From JBEBSD01 sp040394475 (GTDB taxonomy: Bacteria > Bacteroidota > Bacteroidia > Cytophagales > Spirosomataceae): a DNA stretch of 35,226 bases. Position numbers and translations under genes: made by a program. Position 1 is the stretch's first letter, and each line of letters begins with the position of its first letter. The notes under the pieces were generated by a model. The model searched no databases. It was given only the letters and a program-made list of their open reading frames with translations, and had not been told where the DNA came from. This document shows positions 1-7,178 of this stretch, piece after piece. Location: contig JBEBSD010000064.1 in assembly GCA_040394475.1 (NCBI GenBank), positions 1 through 35,226 on the forward strand, given 5' to 3'.

Positions 1-688
1 TAAAAATAATCATTTTCAACCAAAATAACACTATTTCTAGTTTTGAGAGATGCCCCTAATTATATCGTCATAGCTTTTGAATTTATTCGATCGGGCGTGA
101 GCACTGCGCCTCCTCTGGCCCTATACCTTTTTTGGCCCTGCGTCGGCACGACGGCGAACCTTCCCTTCCTTGCCGGGTCTACCGCAAATTCGCTATTTAT
201 CAATAAGTTAACGACAGAAAGTGACAAACAGCGCATAACCCAAGGCTACGTTTTTAGCCATGTCTCATGTGTAGGAAACGGAATCTTTCCCAATCGGATG
301 CGGCAGTTTTCCATCGTTCAATGAAGATTTGTGATGATTCCGCTTCTTAAAAAAGCCACCCAACGTATCCACCATACGAATTACATATTTGAATTCTGCT
401 GCAGATTCTTGTAATTCCGGGGGAACAGACCAGCGAGCTTCTTGCGGTTAATAGTCATGCGCACACCTGTTCAAAATAAAATCTGAGGGAGCAAAAAAAA
501 AGGGAGACATCCACTAAAAAGTGTTCGGTTTTGTCACCAAATATAAATCCTAAGTGGGTATTTCGGAGAAGTTGACCAGCTGATTGTCTGGCGGCCGGTG
601 GCAGAAAAAGCTGCAGAAGCAGTTTCAAAATTAGTTAATTAAGGTCGTATTATTGGTAGCTGTTTTCGGGCTCCATTTTTTTCTTTCT
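1..688. other. Gene-poor, decayed leading region
   Basis: No convincing intact gene is present. An open frame on the plus strand at 43-324 has no recognisable motif and unremarkable composition, so it is not called. The minus strand holds a short remnant frame (265-447). The part from about 500 onward reads as the sequence downstream of an istB gene, that is, the terminal part of a degraded IS21-type element. The whole stretch looks like a graveyard of mobile DNA at the edge of the window. Confidence 0.5.
265..447 (-). pseudogene. Remnant reading frame, possibly transposase-derived
   Basis: On the minus strand a 61-codon frame is open from just after a TAA (448-450) to a TGA (265-267), with no obvious start codon near its beginning. 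Its middle reads VIRMVDTLGGFFKKRN, followed by KLPHPIGKDSVS. The LGGF-x-x-(K/R) pattern faintly recalls the C-terminal dimerisation region of Tn5/IS4-type transposases (LGGFLGRKGDG), but the similarity is short and the product is not identified. It has protein-like composition, lacks a start and sits beside an IS21 remnant, so a decayed mobile-element gene is the simplest reading. It could also be chance. Confidence 0.2.
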
Positions 689-838
689 TCACATCGATTC
701 CCCCCTCAGTTTTATCCGGTGTGCATGGTGGACAATGCGGTCCAGGATGGCATCAGCGATGGTCTTTTCGCCGGTCACCTCATGCCGCTTAGTGACGGGC
801 AGCTGCGAAGTGATAATCAGTGATGCTTTTCCGTGCCG
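500..838 (-). mobile_element. Degraded IS21-type element, istB tail and right end
   Basis: Codons read from 838 down to 689 encode HGKASLIITSQLPV, then GEKTIADAILDRIVHHAHRI and KLRGESM. This is the characteristic C-terminus of IstB, the AAA+ ATPase helper of IS21 transposition. The region below it, to about 500, should be the element's terminal segment, but its exact end and inverted repeat cannot be defined by eye. istA and the N-terminal four fifths of istB are absent, so the element is a non-autonomous remnant. The upper boundary is the fusion point with an HTH coding fragment. Confidence 0.65.
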
Positions 839-1006
839 GAGCACCTGTACGGTGTTGGGGGAAACACCGAGCATGAATGCCATTTCTTTATAGGAGAGAT
901 TCAGTTTTGACAAAACGAAATACCGTAGTTCACTCAGCGAAAGATCGGGGCAGGCCGCCCTGGTCCGGGTGATGAAACCGGGGTAGACCTTGTCAAACAT
1001 GAACAC
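689..1006 (-). pseudogene. Chimeric frame: orphan HTH domain fused to IstB tail
   Basis: This 105-residue frame (GTG at 1004-1006) joins two unrelated pieces. Residues 1-56 (KVYPGF, then CPDLSLSELR and KLNLSYKEMAFMLGVSP) match the C-terminal HTH of the TPR/coiled-coil regulators that are common in Bacteroidota. They align with the corresponding end of the intact regulator next door (PDLS/SELR versus RDLT/SAEER; MLGVSP versus MLGISP). Residues 57-105 are the IstB C-terminus. The switch falls around RHGKAS, where the HTH family normally continues into a basic RLRKKL tail. The fragment begins at the equivalent of the conserved W-x-x-F segment directly behind the stop of the intact gene, so it appears to be the last piece of a former tandem paralogue. 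Expression is doubtful. Confidence 0.7.
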
Positions 1007-1010
1007 GAAC

Positions 1011-2783
1011 TCAGGCGGCTGTACTGTTTAATTTTTTCCGGAGCCGGTATTTGGTTTTCCGGACTGATTCCGGCGATATACCCAGCATCCAGGCCATTTG
1101 ACCGGTGGATACATTCATTTTTTCCAGGGCGTAAATACGTTCCTCGGCACTGGTAAGATCTCTGTGTCTCATTTTGAGCTGATCCAGCTCGCCGCCGGAG
1201 GCCCTGTTAAAACGTTGTCTGAAATCATTCCAGTCGTCAAGGGTGAGCAGCTTCGTCCGGGCCAGCCGGTTCGTCAGTTCGTCGAGCTGAGGCGAGTGTA
1301 ACGCCGGGATCGTACGTAGCTCATCCAGTTGTGCCTGAAAGACTTCCACCAGTTTGTTCTTTTCCTGCAGGCGATGCATGTACTCTTGTAATTCCAGGTT
1401 GGCCTCAACCAGTTGCGCCTTCATTTTTTCTTCGGTCGCCTGCCGGATAATTTTTTCCTTTTCCGCCGTAAGACGGTCTTTGGCATGCCGCAGGCGCAGC
1501 AAATAATAGAGCAAACCCATTATGACGGCCAGCGAACCTACAATACCGATGATCAATTGCAGGCGCGCACTGATCTTTTCCTTATCAGCTTGCTGAACGG
1601 CAATGTCAGCAAGATGCTGCTGTATCTTCAGCCGGTCATCTGCAACCCGGATGGTCATCTTGTTGTAACGCAGGTTGGTTTCATTGGTAAGATGGGTCAG
1701 GCTGTCCAGGTACTGGTAGGCCATTGCCGTATTGCCTTGTTTTTTATAAAAATCATGGAAGACCTGGTAGTAAGTAATGTAAAATTGCTCATCCCGCTGT
1801 TGCTTCCACATCGGCTCGCCATTCCTGACAACCATATTCAGCCGGTTGCTCTCCCGCAAAAAATGGAGTGTGCTGTCCTGTCGTCCGAGCTTTTGCCACG
1901 TGGCTGCTATTTCCACTGCCGCATTGCGGGCCAGTACGGGATGTCGTTCCCGGTATTTGTTATGCTGATAATCCTGCATGAGCAGGGGCAGAGCTTCCGT
2001 GTAACGGCCCTGCTGTACGTATACTTTACCAAGGTTACCGGCGGCAAGATGTACCCAAATGGTGTCCTGCCACGTGCGGGCAACCTCCAGCGTACGTTTG
2101 AAATAAAAAATAGTGCTGTCGAGTTTATTAAGACGCTGATAGGCCAGGGCCAGCGTGTTGTACCGCTGAATATCCAGGTTCTGATCGTACGCGGGCTGGC
2201 CGATAGCGGCCTGCATGAGGGCTACAACTTTTTCATAATTACGGAAGTAATAGTGATTAAGGGCCATTACATGCAAATACTTGCCGATGTCGGGTATCGC
2301 TCCCAATCCTACCTTGTCAAATAACTCCAGGGCTTTGGCAAGGTGATAAAACGCCTCCCCGTAATGCTCCTGGTCGTAACGATAGCGGCCGATATAGTAC
2401 TGGCACAGGCCGGTGTGCAAGTGATCATTCCGTTTTTCAAAATAGGTCATGGCCGAATCGAAAACAGCGATAAGTTCATCGGCGGGGAGCCGCTGAAAAC
2501 CCCGTTTTGCAATGCGATAAAAATGAAGCTGGTTCAGCAACAGCGGGTCATCCCATTCTCCGGCTCTCACGAACAGGGCATCGAGAAACTGGCTCAGCTG
2601 CGGCAGTGATGCATTAGCCTCCCGGAGACTGTCTACATGGCGGGAGAGGCGGATGATCCGTTGTTCCGGTACGAGACTTTTCAGCTCTGCAGTAAACGTT
2701 TCCGGTTTTTCCTGAACGGGAGGAGCGGCGTAAAGGGATACGTACGGGCATAAAAGCGCTAATGCAAGGTAAATTTGCTTCAT
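1011..2783 (-). CDS. TPR-coiled-coil membrane regulator with C-terminal HTH
   Basis: The 590-residue product starts at the ATG 2781-2783, giving a signal peptide (MKQIYLALALLCPYVSLYA). A longer frame reaches back to 2882, but it would begin upstream of the TATATTTG promoter element at 2860-2867, so the shorter start is preferred. The N-terminal two thirds are periplasmic tetratricopeptide-like helices (for example Y-x-x-IGRYRYDQEHYGEA and NLGKVYVQQGRYTEA). One membrane segment lies at about residues 408-430, followed by a charged coiled coil (about 433-490) and a LuxR-like HTH at about 540-582 (MLGISPESVRKTKYRLRKKL). Proteins of this design are one-component sensors that bind DNA while anchored in the inner membrane. 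The target is unknown. A truncated paralogue lies directly downstream. Confidence 0.8.
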   Translation of the reverse strand: MKQIYLALALLCPYVSLYAAPPVQEKPETFTAELKSLVPEQRIIRLSRHVDSLREANASLPQLSQFLDALFVRAGEWDDPLLLNQLHFYRIAKRGFQRLPADELIAVFDSAMTYFEKRNDHLHTGLCQYYIGRYRYDQEHYGEAFYHLAKALELFDKVGLGAIPDIGKYLHVMALNHYYFRNYEKVVALMQAAIGQPAYDQNLDIQRYNTLALAYQRLNKLDSTIFYFKRTLEVARTWQDTIWVHLAAGNLGKVYVQQGRYTEALPLLMQDYQHNKYRERHPVLARNAAVEIAATWQKLGRQDSTLHFLRESNRLNMVVRNGEPMWKQQRDEQFYITYYQVFHDFYKKQGNTAMAYQYLDSLTHLTNETNLRYNKMTIRVADDRLKIQQHLADIAVQQADKEKISARLQLIIGIVGSLAVIMGLLYYLLRLRHAKDRLTAEKEKIIRQATEEKMKAQLVEANLELQEYMHRLQEKNKLVEVFQAQLDELRTIPALHSPQLDELTNRLARTKLLTLDDWNDFRQRFNRASGGELDQLKMRHRDLTSAEERIYALEKMNVSTGQMAWMLGISPESVRKTKYRLRKKLNSTAA

Positions 2784-2859
2784 AATCCGGAAGATGTTGT
2801 ACTGATTCGGGTACCGCTGCGGGTGATTGATCCCCAAACCGCTCATTTTTTTGGAAGCC

Positions 2860-2867
2860 CAAATATA
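2860..2867 (-). promoter_or_regulatory. Putative -7 element for the TPR/HTH regulator
   Basis: The minus strand reads TATATTTG, an exact match to the Bacteroidota -7 consensus TAnnTTTG. It lies about 77 bases upstream of the chosen ATG. No well-spaced -33 TTTG is evident. Confidence 0.4.
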
Positions 2868-2917
2868 CTCCCGGATTGCCAAAAAGCGGCAGGATTGTCG
2901 GATGGGTTGTCTGCTCT

Positions 2918-2948
2918 TTGTCCAAATAGATTTTCCTGCTTACCTTTA
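2918..2948 (+). promoter_or_regulatory. Putative promoter of yidD
   Basis: A TTG (2918-2920) is followed after 20 bases by TACCTTTA (2941-2948), a seven-of-eight match to TAnnTTTG at spacing suitable for the Bacteroidota -33/-7 promoter. The yidD ATG lies about 38 bases downstream. Confidence 0.4.
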
Positions 2949-2986
2949 AGACTTGCCGGATATCCGGCAACTGGTATTGATCGGTT

Positions 2987-3226
2987 ATGTTGAAAGGACT
3001 GTTTATTGGTTTGGTGAAGCTGTACCAGCTGATACTGTCCCCGTTCCTGCCCAATTCCTGCCGTCATGTCCCGACCTGTTCGGATTATATGATTCAGGCG
3101 ATACAGGAATGGGGGTTGTGGAAAGGAACGGGAATGGGATTGAGACGGTTGTCGCGGTGCCATCCCTGGGGCACACATGGCTATGATCCGGTTCCGAAAA
3201 GAAAAGATAACGTCAAGACCGGCTGA
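2987..3226 (+). CDS. yidD: YidD-like membrane protein insertion efficiency factor
   Basis: This 79-residue protein has the YidD signature: an amphipathic N-terminus (MLKGLFIGLVKLYQLILSP), then the cysteine-rich core with SCRHVPTCSDYMIQAI, a small GMGLRRLSRCHPWG segment and a basic tail. YidD is a short inner-membrane-associated protein that aids YidC-dependent insertion of membrane proteins and is usually encoded near rnpA/yidC. Here it stands alone, as often in Bacteroidota. It is divergent from the TPR regulator. Its last 14 bases overlap the 3' end of the convergent ABC ATPase gene, so no terminator can lie between the two coding regions. Confidence 0.93.
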   Translation: MLKGLFIGLVKLYQLILSPFLPNSCRHVPTCSDYMIQAIQEWGLWKGTGMGLRRLSRCHPWGTHGYDPVPKRKDNVKTG

Positions 3227-4205
3227 GTTCCCTGAGCAGTGCGGCGATGGAAGACAGCTGCTGTACCCGGTCGTTGCGGATCAGTCGCCAGGAGAACCGG
3301 GATCCTGTTACCATTACTTCAATCCGGCAATCGGTTTGCGTTGCTGTTATTTGGAAACCGTGCCGTTCCAATGCTTTCCGGGTCCAGAACGTGTCGGTTC
3401 CGGTCAGGGATACGGTCCCTTTCGGTGCGGGTGAAGGAAGCAGGAGGCTGCCGGTCCGGTTGTCGAACCCGAGACCATCTCTGGTGTAGGATTTCTCGAT
3501 CGCACCTGACAATACCAGGTCTTCCGGGATGCCTGCGAGCAGCGTTCCTTCTTTATCCAGCAACCAGATTGAATCGGTCAGCTGCAAGGCAAGGTCCAGG
3601 TCATGGGAAGAGAAAAGAATGCCCTTTTTCCACTCCCGGGTAAGCTGCCGGAGCAGGTTCAGCAATTCGATCCGGTTGAGGAGGTCCAGATGCGCCATGG
3701 GTTCGTCCATCAGGATGAGCGGGGTTTCCTGGGCCAGTACGCGGGCCAGCATTACTTTTTGCATTTCGCCGTCGCTGAGCTGGCCGACTTTCCGGTCCCG
3801 GAGGGGAGTGATTCCGGCCTGTTCCAGCGCTTCTTCAATGCGCTGCCGGTCCCGGGCCTGCAGGTTTCCGAGCCATCCGGTGTAGGGGGTGCGGCCCAGG
3901 GCGACTACTTCCATGACCGAGAGGTTGGCGGCGGTCTTTCTTTCCGATAAGATCAATCCCAGCTGGCTGGCCAGTGAGGCGGCCGGCCAGCTGGCGATGG
4001 GTTTGTTCTGCAGGAGTACTTCTCCCGCTAACGGAGGCTGAAGTCCGGCCAGCGTGCGGATAAGAGTCGATTTTCCCGATCCGTTCGGACCCAGCAAGGC
4101 CGTCAGCTGTCCCGGGATCAGTTCCAGATCAATGTCCTCCAGAATGCGCTGGGCATCCTGTGACTTGCGGAGATAACCAGTGGTCAGATGGCGGGCAGTC
4201 AGCAT
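3213..4205 (-). CDS. FecE/BtuD-type ABC transporter ATP-binding protein
   Basis: The 330-residue ATPase powers uptake of iron-siderophore, heme or cobalamin together with the permease and lipoprotein encoded upstream. Visible motifs are Walker A GPNGSGKST (39-47), the signature LSDGEMQKVMLARVLAQ (from 143), Walker B LILMDE (163-168) and the switch histidine in SSHDLD (about 201). Family members are usually about 250-270 residues. This one carries some 75 extra C-terminal residues (from about 255, including GTDTFWTRKALERHGF) that form no known motif I can name but are typical of the Bacteroidota branch. It is the third gene of the operon, 22 bases after the permease. The substrate cannot be read from the sequence. 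Confidence 0.92.
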   Translation of the reverse strand: MLTARHLTTGYLRKSQDAQRILEDIDLELIPGQLTALLGPNGSGKSTLIRTLAGLQPPLAGEVLLQNKPIASWPAASLASQLGLILSERKTAANLSVMEVVALGRTPYTGWLGNLQARDRQRIEEALEQAGITPLRDRKVGQLSDGEMQKVMLARVLAQETPLILMDEPMAHLDLLNRIELLNLLRQLTREWKKGILFSSHDLDLALQLTDSIWLLDKEGTLLAGIPEDLVLSGAIEKSYTRDGLGFDNRTGSLLLPSPAPKGTVSLTGTDTFWTRKALERHGFQITATQTDCRIEVMVTGSRFSWRLIRNDRVQQLSSIAALLRELSRS

Positions 4206-4227
4206 AGTTGTTCAGGTAGGGGAGTGA

Positions 4228-5283
4228 TCAGCTAAAGGAACTTCCCAGGTTATTCATTTTAATGATAATCCAAAGGACAACCGGCGCCCCGATGAGCGCC
4301 GTTACGACATTGACCGGTAAAGCCGACTGACTGCCGGGGAGCTGCGTCAGGATGTCGCACAGGAGCAGGAGAATCGCGCCGGTCAGCGCACAGGCAGGTA
4401 CCAGCTTCAGGTGATTGGAAGTTCCCATCAGGGAGCGGGCCAGGTGGGGAACCGCAATCCCGATAAAGCCGATCGGACCGCAAAAAGCCGTTACAGTTCC
4501 GGTTAACAGGCAGGTACTCAACAGGATCAGGAAACGGGAGCGGCGGATGGAAAGGCCCATGCTCCGGGCGTAATGTTCTCCCAGCAGCAGGGTGTTCAGG
4601 GTTTTGGATAACGCGAAAGCGCCCAACAAGCCGGCGACCAGCACCAGCGTGAAAATTCCCAACTGGGGTCCGGTAACTCCCCCGAGCGAGCCAAATGTCC
4701 AGATAATAAAGGCCTGCAGCTGTTCGGGCTGGCTCTGGTATTGCCAGATACTGGTCAGGGAGAGTGTCAGGGTTCCGATCATTACACCGGCAATCAGCAG
4801 GATGACGTTGTCAGTTACTTTGCGGGCAATCAGCAGCAGTAATGAAAACACGAGTCCGGAACCAAGGGTTGCCATTACGATCGCCAGCCAGCTCGAGCCG
4901 ATGCCGAGCTGCCGGAAGGTGTCCGGACCGATGGCGCCCAGGCCGCCGGTCAGTACCAGTGCGCCTATTCCCAGTGTGGCCCCGGAGGTAATGCCCAGTT
5001 CGGAAGGGCTGGCCAACGGGTTTCGAAACAGCGTTTGCATCTGCAGGCCGCTTACGGCAAGCGCCGCACCCGCCAGTAAGGCGGTGAGGGCTTTGGGCAC
5101 CCGGATCTTCAGGATAATATACTGCCAGGCCACCGATTCGCTTTCCGAGCCTGAAAGGATGCGGAATATTTCCTTCAGCGGGATGTGAACCGATCCGGTC
5201 ATAATATCCAGTATCCATAAAAGGCCGGTGAGCAGTGAGAGGGACAAGAAGGCGATACGTCCTGAAAAGCGAAGATTGGGCAC
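4228..5283 (-). CDS. FecCD/BtuC-type iron-complex transporter permease
   Basis: The 351-residue, very hydrophobic protein is a FecCD-family permease with about nine to ten membrane helices. Diagnostic stretches are RVPKALTALLAGAALAVSGLQMQTLFRNPLA, the motif that precedes helix 3 in BtuC-like proteins, and FCGPIGFIGIAVPHLAR near residue 270, which packs against the ATPase. The start is a GTG at 5281-5283. No ATG lies near it, and the N-terminus then has the expected length. It is 12 bases from the end of the binding-protein gene and 22 bases before the ATPase gene, so the three genes are certainly one operon. It moves a metal chelate or corrinoid across the inner membrane. Confidence 0.93.
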   Translation of the reverse strand: MPNLRFSGRIAFLSLSLLTGLLWILDIMTGSVHIPLKEIFRILSGSESESVAWQYIILKIRVPKALTALLAGAALAVSGLQMQTLFRNPLASPSELGITSGATLGIGALVLTGGLGAIGPDTFRQLGIGSSWLAIVMATLGSGLVFSLLLLIARKVTDNVILLIAGVMIGTLTLSLTSIWQYQSQPEQLQAFIIWTFGSLGGVTGPQLGIFTLVLVAGLLGAFALSKTLNTLLLGEHYARSMGLSIRRSRFLILLSTCLLTGTVTAFCGPIGFIGIAVPHLARSLMGTSNHLKLVPACALTGAILLLLCDILTQLPGSQSALPVNVVTALIGAPVVLWIIIKMNNLGSSFS

Positions 5284-5295
5284 AGCAGCTACTGA

Positions 5296-6486
5296 TTATT
5301 CCATTTTTTTGTAAAAATAGAAAGAATGATCGGGGGCGAGTTCGGGATGCAGGATTTTTACAAAATCCGCCAATACCAGATCGGGGCGGAAAGCGCCGGT
5401 TTCCCAGTAATCGTTCGCTCCCTGCGCGTTGATGCGTTTGGTGAAGGTATAGAGCTGACCGTTCCGGAAGGCTTTGAAATCCTGGTACCGGGAGTCCATG
5501 GTGCGCAGCGCCTCCCTGGTGTCGTCGGGACTGCCGGTATACATGTTCATCCAGAAGTCGGCTTCCAGGGCGAAGGGATAGACTGCTTCAAAAGCAAGTG
5601 CCAGACTGCCGGTTTCAGCCGTGTCTTCCCATTCGTAAGACGCGCCGGCATCGTGGAGTAATTGTGCCATAAAACTCTTGCCGCCCGGCATGTGCCAGGT
5701 ATCTTTCAGATTGTTCCCAAGCAGCACGCGGGGGCTTTCCCTGACGTCGGCTGTGCGTTGCGCATAATCCAGGTAATTGCTCTCTATCATGGCAAACTGA
5801 TGCGCTGCGGCATTCTCCCTGTCCAGTAAGGCTGCCATTAATTTGACCCATTCGGCCCTGCCCAGCGGCGTATTTTCCATCCATTCGAGGTTGAATATTA
5901 CAGGGATCCCGGCATCGGTCAGGGTCCGGTAGGAACCTGCTCCCATGTCGGGCCGACCGGTTTCCATCAGCAGATCGGGCTGCAGGGCAATCAGTTTTTC
6001 TTCATTGATCGTGGCGCCGTTGCTGATTTCAATGATTTCGCCTTTCCTGACCCGGTCAATGACATTTTCGGAATAAATATACCGGACCTCGCCAATCGCT
6101 TTCAGTGCATCTGTTGCTTCCAGAAAGGTTACCAACCCGACGTGCATGCTGGATGTCACCGCAATCCGCTTTACGGGCACGCGGATTACCTGTGCTTCCG
6201 GGTAACCGTCGGGAACAGGCATGTCCTGCCGCAACAGCAGGTATTTCAACGTGTCATTTTGAGCCTGAAACGGATTGAAGATACAGACAAGCTGATAGTT
6301 TTCATGCGCGGTCAGTGAGAATCCGCGGGCATAGCGGATGGGTGAGGTAAGGGTATCGTGCGCGGCGGCTGTGACATCGGTAGACCGGGAGCGCCCGCAG
6401 GAAAAAAACAATGTGCCGGTACTGATTGCCAAAAAGAACAGCCGCGTCAGTGCAGCAGGTAAAAACCGGAGATAGAGTCGTTGCAT
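5296..6486 (-). CDS. Periplasmic iron-complex/cobalamin-type binding lipoprotein
   Basis: The 396-residue product is the substrate-binding component of the operon. The ATG at 6484-6486 gives a signal peptide ending in LFFSC with Cys30 as the probable lipidation site. The frame is open further upstream, but that part lacks a signal. The C-terminal part has the two-lobed class III binding-protein fold (FecB/BtuF type): VKRIAVTSSMHVGLVTFLEATDALKAIGEV, then LIALQPDLLMETG and GIPVIFNLEWMENTPLGRAEWVKLMAALL. This family binds siderophores, heme or cobalamin and delivers them to the FecCD permease. No riboswitch was recognised upstream. A palindrome overlaps the candidate promoter and may be a repressor site. 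Specificity is unresolved. Confidence 0.9.
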   Translation of the reverse strand: MQRLYLRFLPAALTRLFFLAISTGTLFFSCGRSRSTDVTAAAHDTLTSPIRYARGFSLTAHENYQLVCIFNPFQAQNDTLKYLLLRQDMPVPDGYPEAQVIRVPVKRIAVTSSMHVGLVTFLEATDALKAIGEVRYIYSENVIDRVRKGEIIEISNGATINEEKLIALQPDLLMETGRPDMGAGSYRTLTDAGIPVIFNLEWMENTPLGRAEWVKLMAALLDRENAAAHQFAMIESNYLDYAQRTADVRESPRVLLGNNLKDTWHMPGGKSFMAQLLHDAGASYEWEDTAETGSLALAFEAVYPFALEADFWMNMYTGSPDDTREALRTMDSRYQDFKAFRNGQLYTFTKRINAQGANDYWETGAFRPDLVLADFVKILHPELAPDHSFYFYKKME

Positions 6487-6521
6487 GAGTTGACCGGATC
6501 GTAAAGCAAGATGGTGAGTAT

Positions 6522-6535
6522 TACCTTCAAAGGTA
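6522..6535 (-). promoter_or_regulatory. Candidate -7 element inside a 14-bp palindrome
   Basis: The minus strand reads TACCTTTG at 6528-6535, an exact TAnnTTTG match about 42 bases upstream of the lipoprotein ATG. The same bases form part of an inverted repeat, TACCTT-CA-AAGGTA (6522-6535). A palindrome over the -7 element could be an operator that governs the uptake operon. This is inferred only from position and symmetry. Confidence 0.35.
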
Positions 6536-6667
6536 GCAGGTATCCGGAACAAATAATAATGAGACGGGGAAGAGAATACTGGTTATATTGCGGCTGGAAC
6601 CGGAAATAGAAACAATTGGTGCTCAAAAAGGTAACCGGTTCTGCGGCATGGCTGCTAATTTTCAGGG

Positions 6668-7135
6668 ATGGTTATGAAAGTCTTAATGGTTTGTATGGGG
6701 AATATTTGCCGTAGTCCGCTGGCGCAAGGTATTTTGCAGCATCATGCCGATGCGGCAGGGCTGCAATGGGAAATTGACAGCGCCGGAACAGGCGATTGGC
6801 ACGTTGGCTCGGTGCCGCATCCGCTGTCTTGTCAGGTGGCCCGGGAGTTTGGAATCGACCTCACGGGGCAGCGGGGCCGGCAGTTTGTTCCCGGCGATCT
6901 GCAGCGGTTTGACAGGATTTATTTTATGGACCGGGATAATTACCGGGAAGCACAGCGGATGGCAGGGAGGTGGTGGGTCGCCGCTAAATGTGAGCTGCTC
7001 CTCAATGAGCTGTATCCTGGTGAAAACCGGGGGGTGCCGGATCCCTACGGTCAAAAGGAATCCCGGTTCCGGGAGGTTTATCACCTGCTGGACACCGCTT
7101 GCAGCCGGATAATAGAACGGTACAGGGCCGGCTGA
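6668..7135 (+). CDS. Low-molecular-weight protein-tyrosine phosphatase
   Basis: The 155-residue protein has the complete LMW-PTP active site near its N-terminus, C9-M-G-N-I-C-R15-S16, and the catalytic general acid in the D125-P126-Y127 loop. The length matches the family. These cytoplasmic enzymes remove phosphate from phosphotyrosine and, in related families, from arsenate or arginine adducts. Tyr127 next to the catalytic aspartate favours the phosphotyrosine branch. A second in-frame ATG at 6674 is an equally good start. The gene is divergent from the ABC uptake operon and convergent with the nagB-like gene, with a bidirectional hairpin between the stops. No bacterial tyrosine kinase gene is adjacent. 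Confidence 0.92.
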   Translation: MVMKVLMVCMGNICRSPLAQGILQHHADAAGLQWEIDSAGTGDWHVGSVPHPLSCQVAREFGIDLTGQRGRQFVPGDLQRFDRIYFMDRDNYREAQRMAGRWWVAAKCELLLNELYPGENRGVPDPYGQKESRFREVYHLLDTACSRIIERYRAG

Positions 7136-7137
7136 AA

Positions 7138-7170
7138 ATGCAGCGACGCCCCCTGCGGGCATCGCTGCAT
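7138..7170. terminator. Bidirectional hairpin between phosphatase and nagB
   Basis: Arms ATGCAGCGA (7138-7146) and TCGCTGCAT (7162-7170), extended internally by GCCC/GGGC, form a strong stem in the 43-base gap between two convergent genes. It begins three bases after the phosphatase stop. There is no long T-run, which is usual for this phylum. Confidence 0.65.
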
Positions 7171-7178
7171 AGGTTGTT

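Noticed and set aside
43..324. Open frame of 93 codons on the plus strand in the leading region
   Set aside because: No signal peptide, motif or family resemblance; composition is uneven and the opposite strand carries a more protein-like remnant.
1413..2324. 303-codon open frame antisense to the TPR/HTH regulator
   Set aside because: The minus-strand gene has TPR repeats, a membrane helix and an HTH; the antisense frame has no recognisable features and is a coding shadow.
2614..3178. Minus-strand frames between the TPR gene and yidD
   Set aside because: They overlap yidD and the regulator start, show no motifs and contradict the promoter positions.
6487..6667. Cobalamin riboswitch upstream of the BtuFCD-like operon
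   Set aside because: No B12-box-like sequence and too short a leader between the promoter and the start codon.
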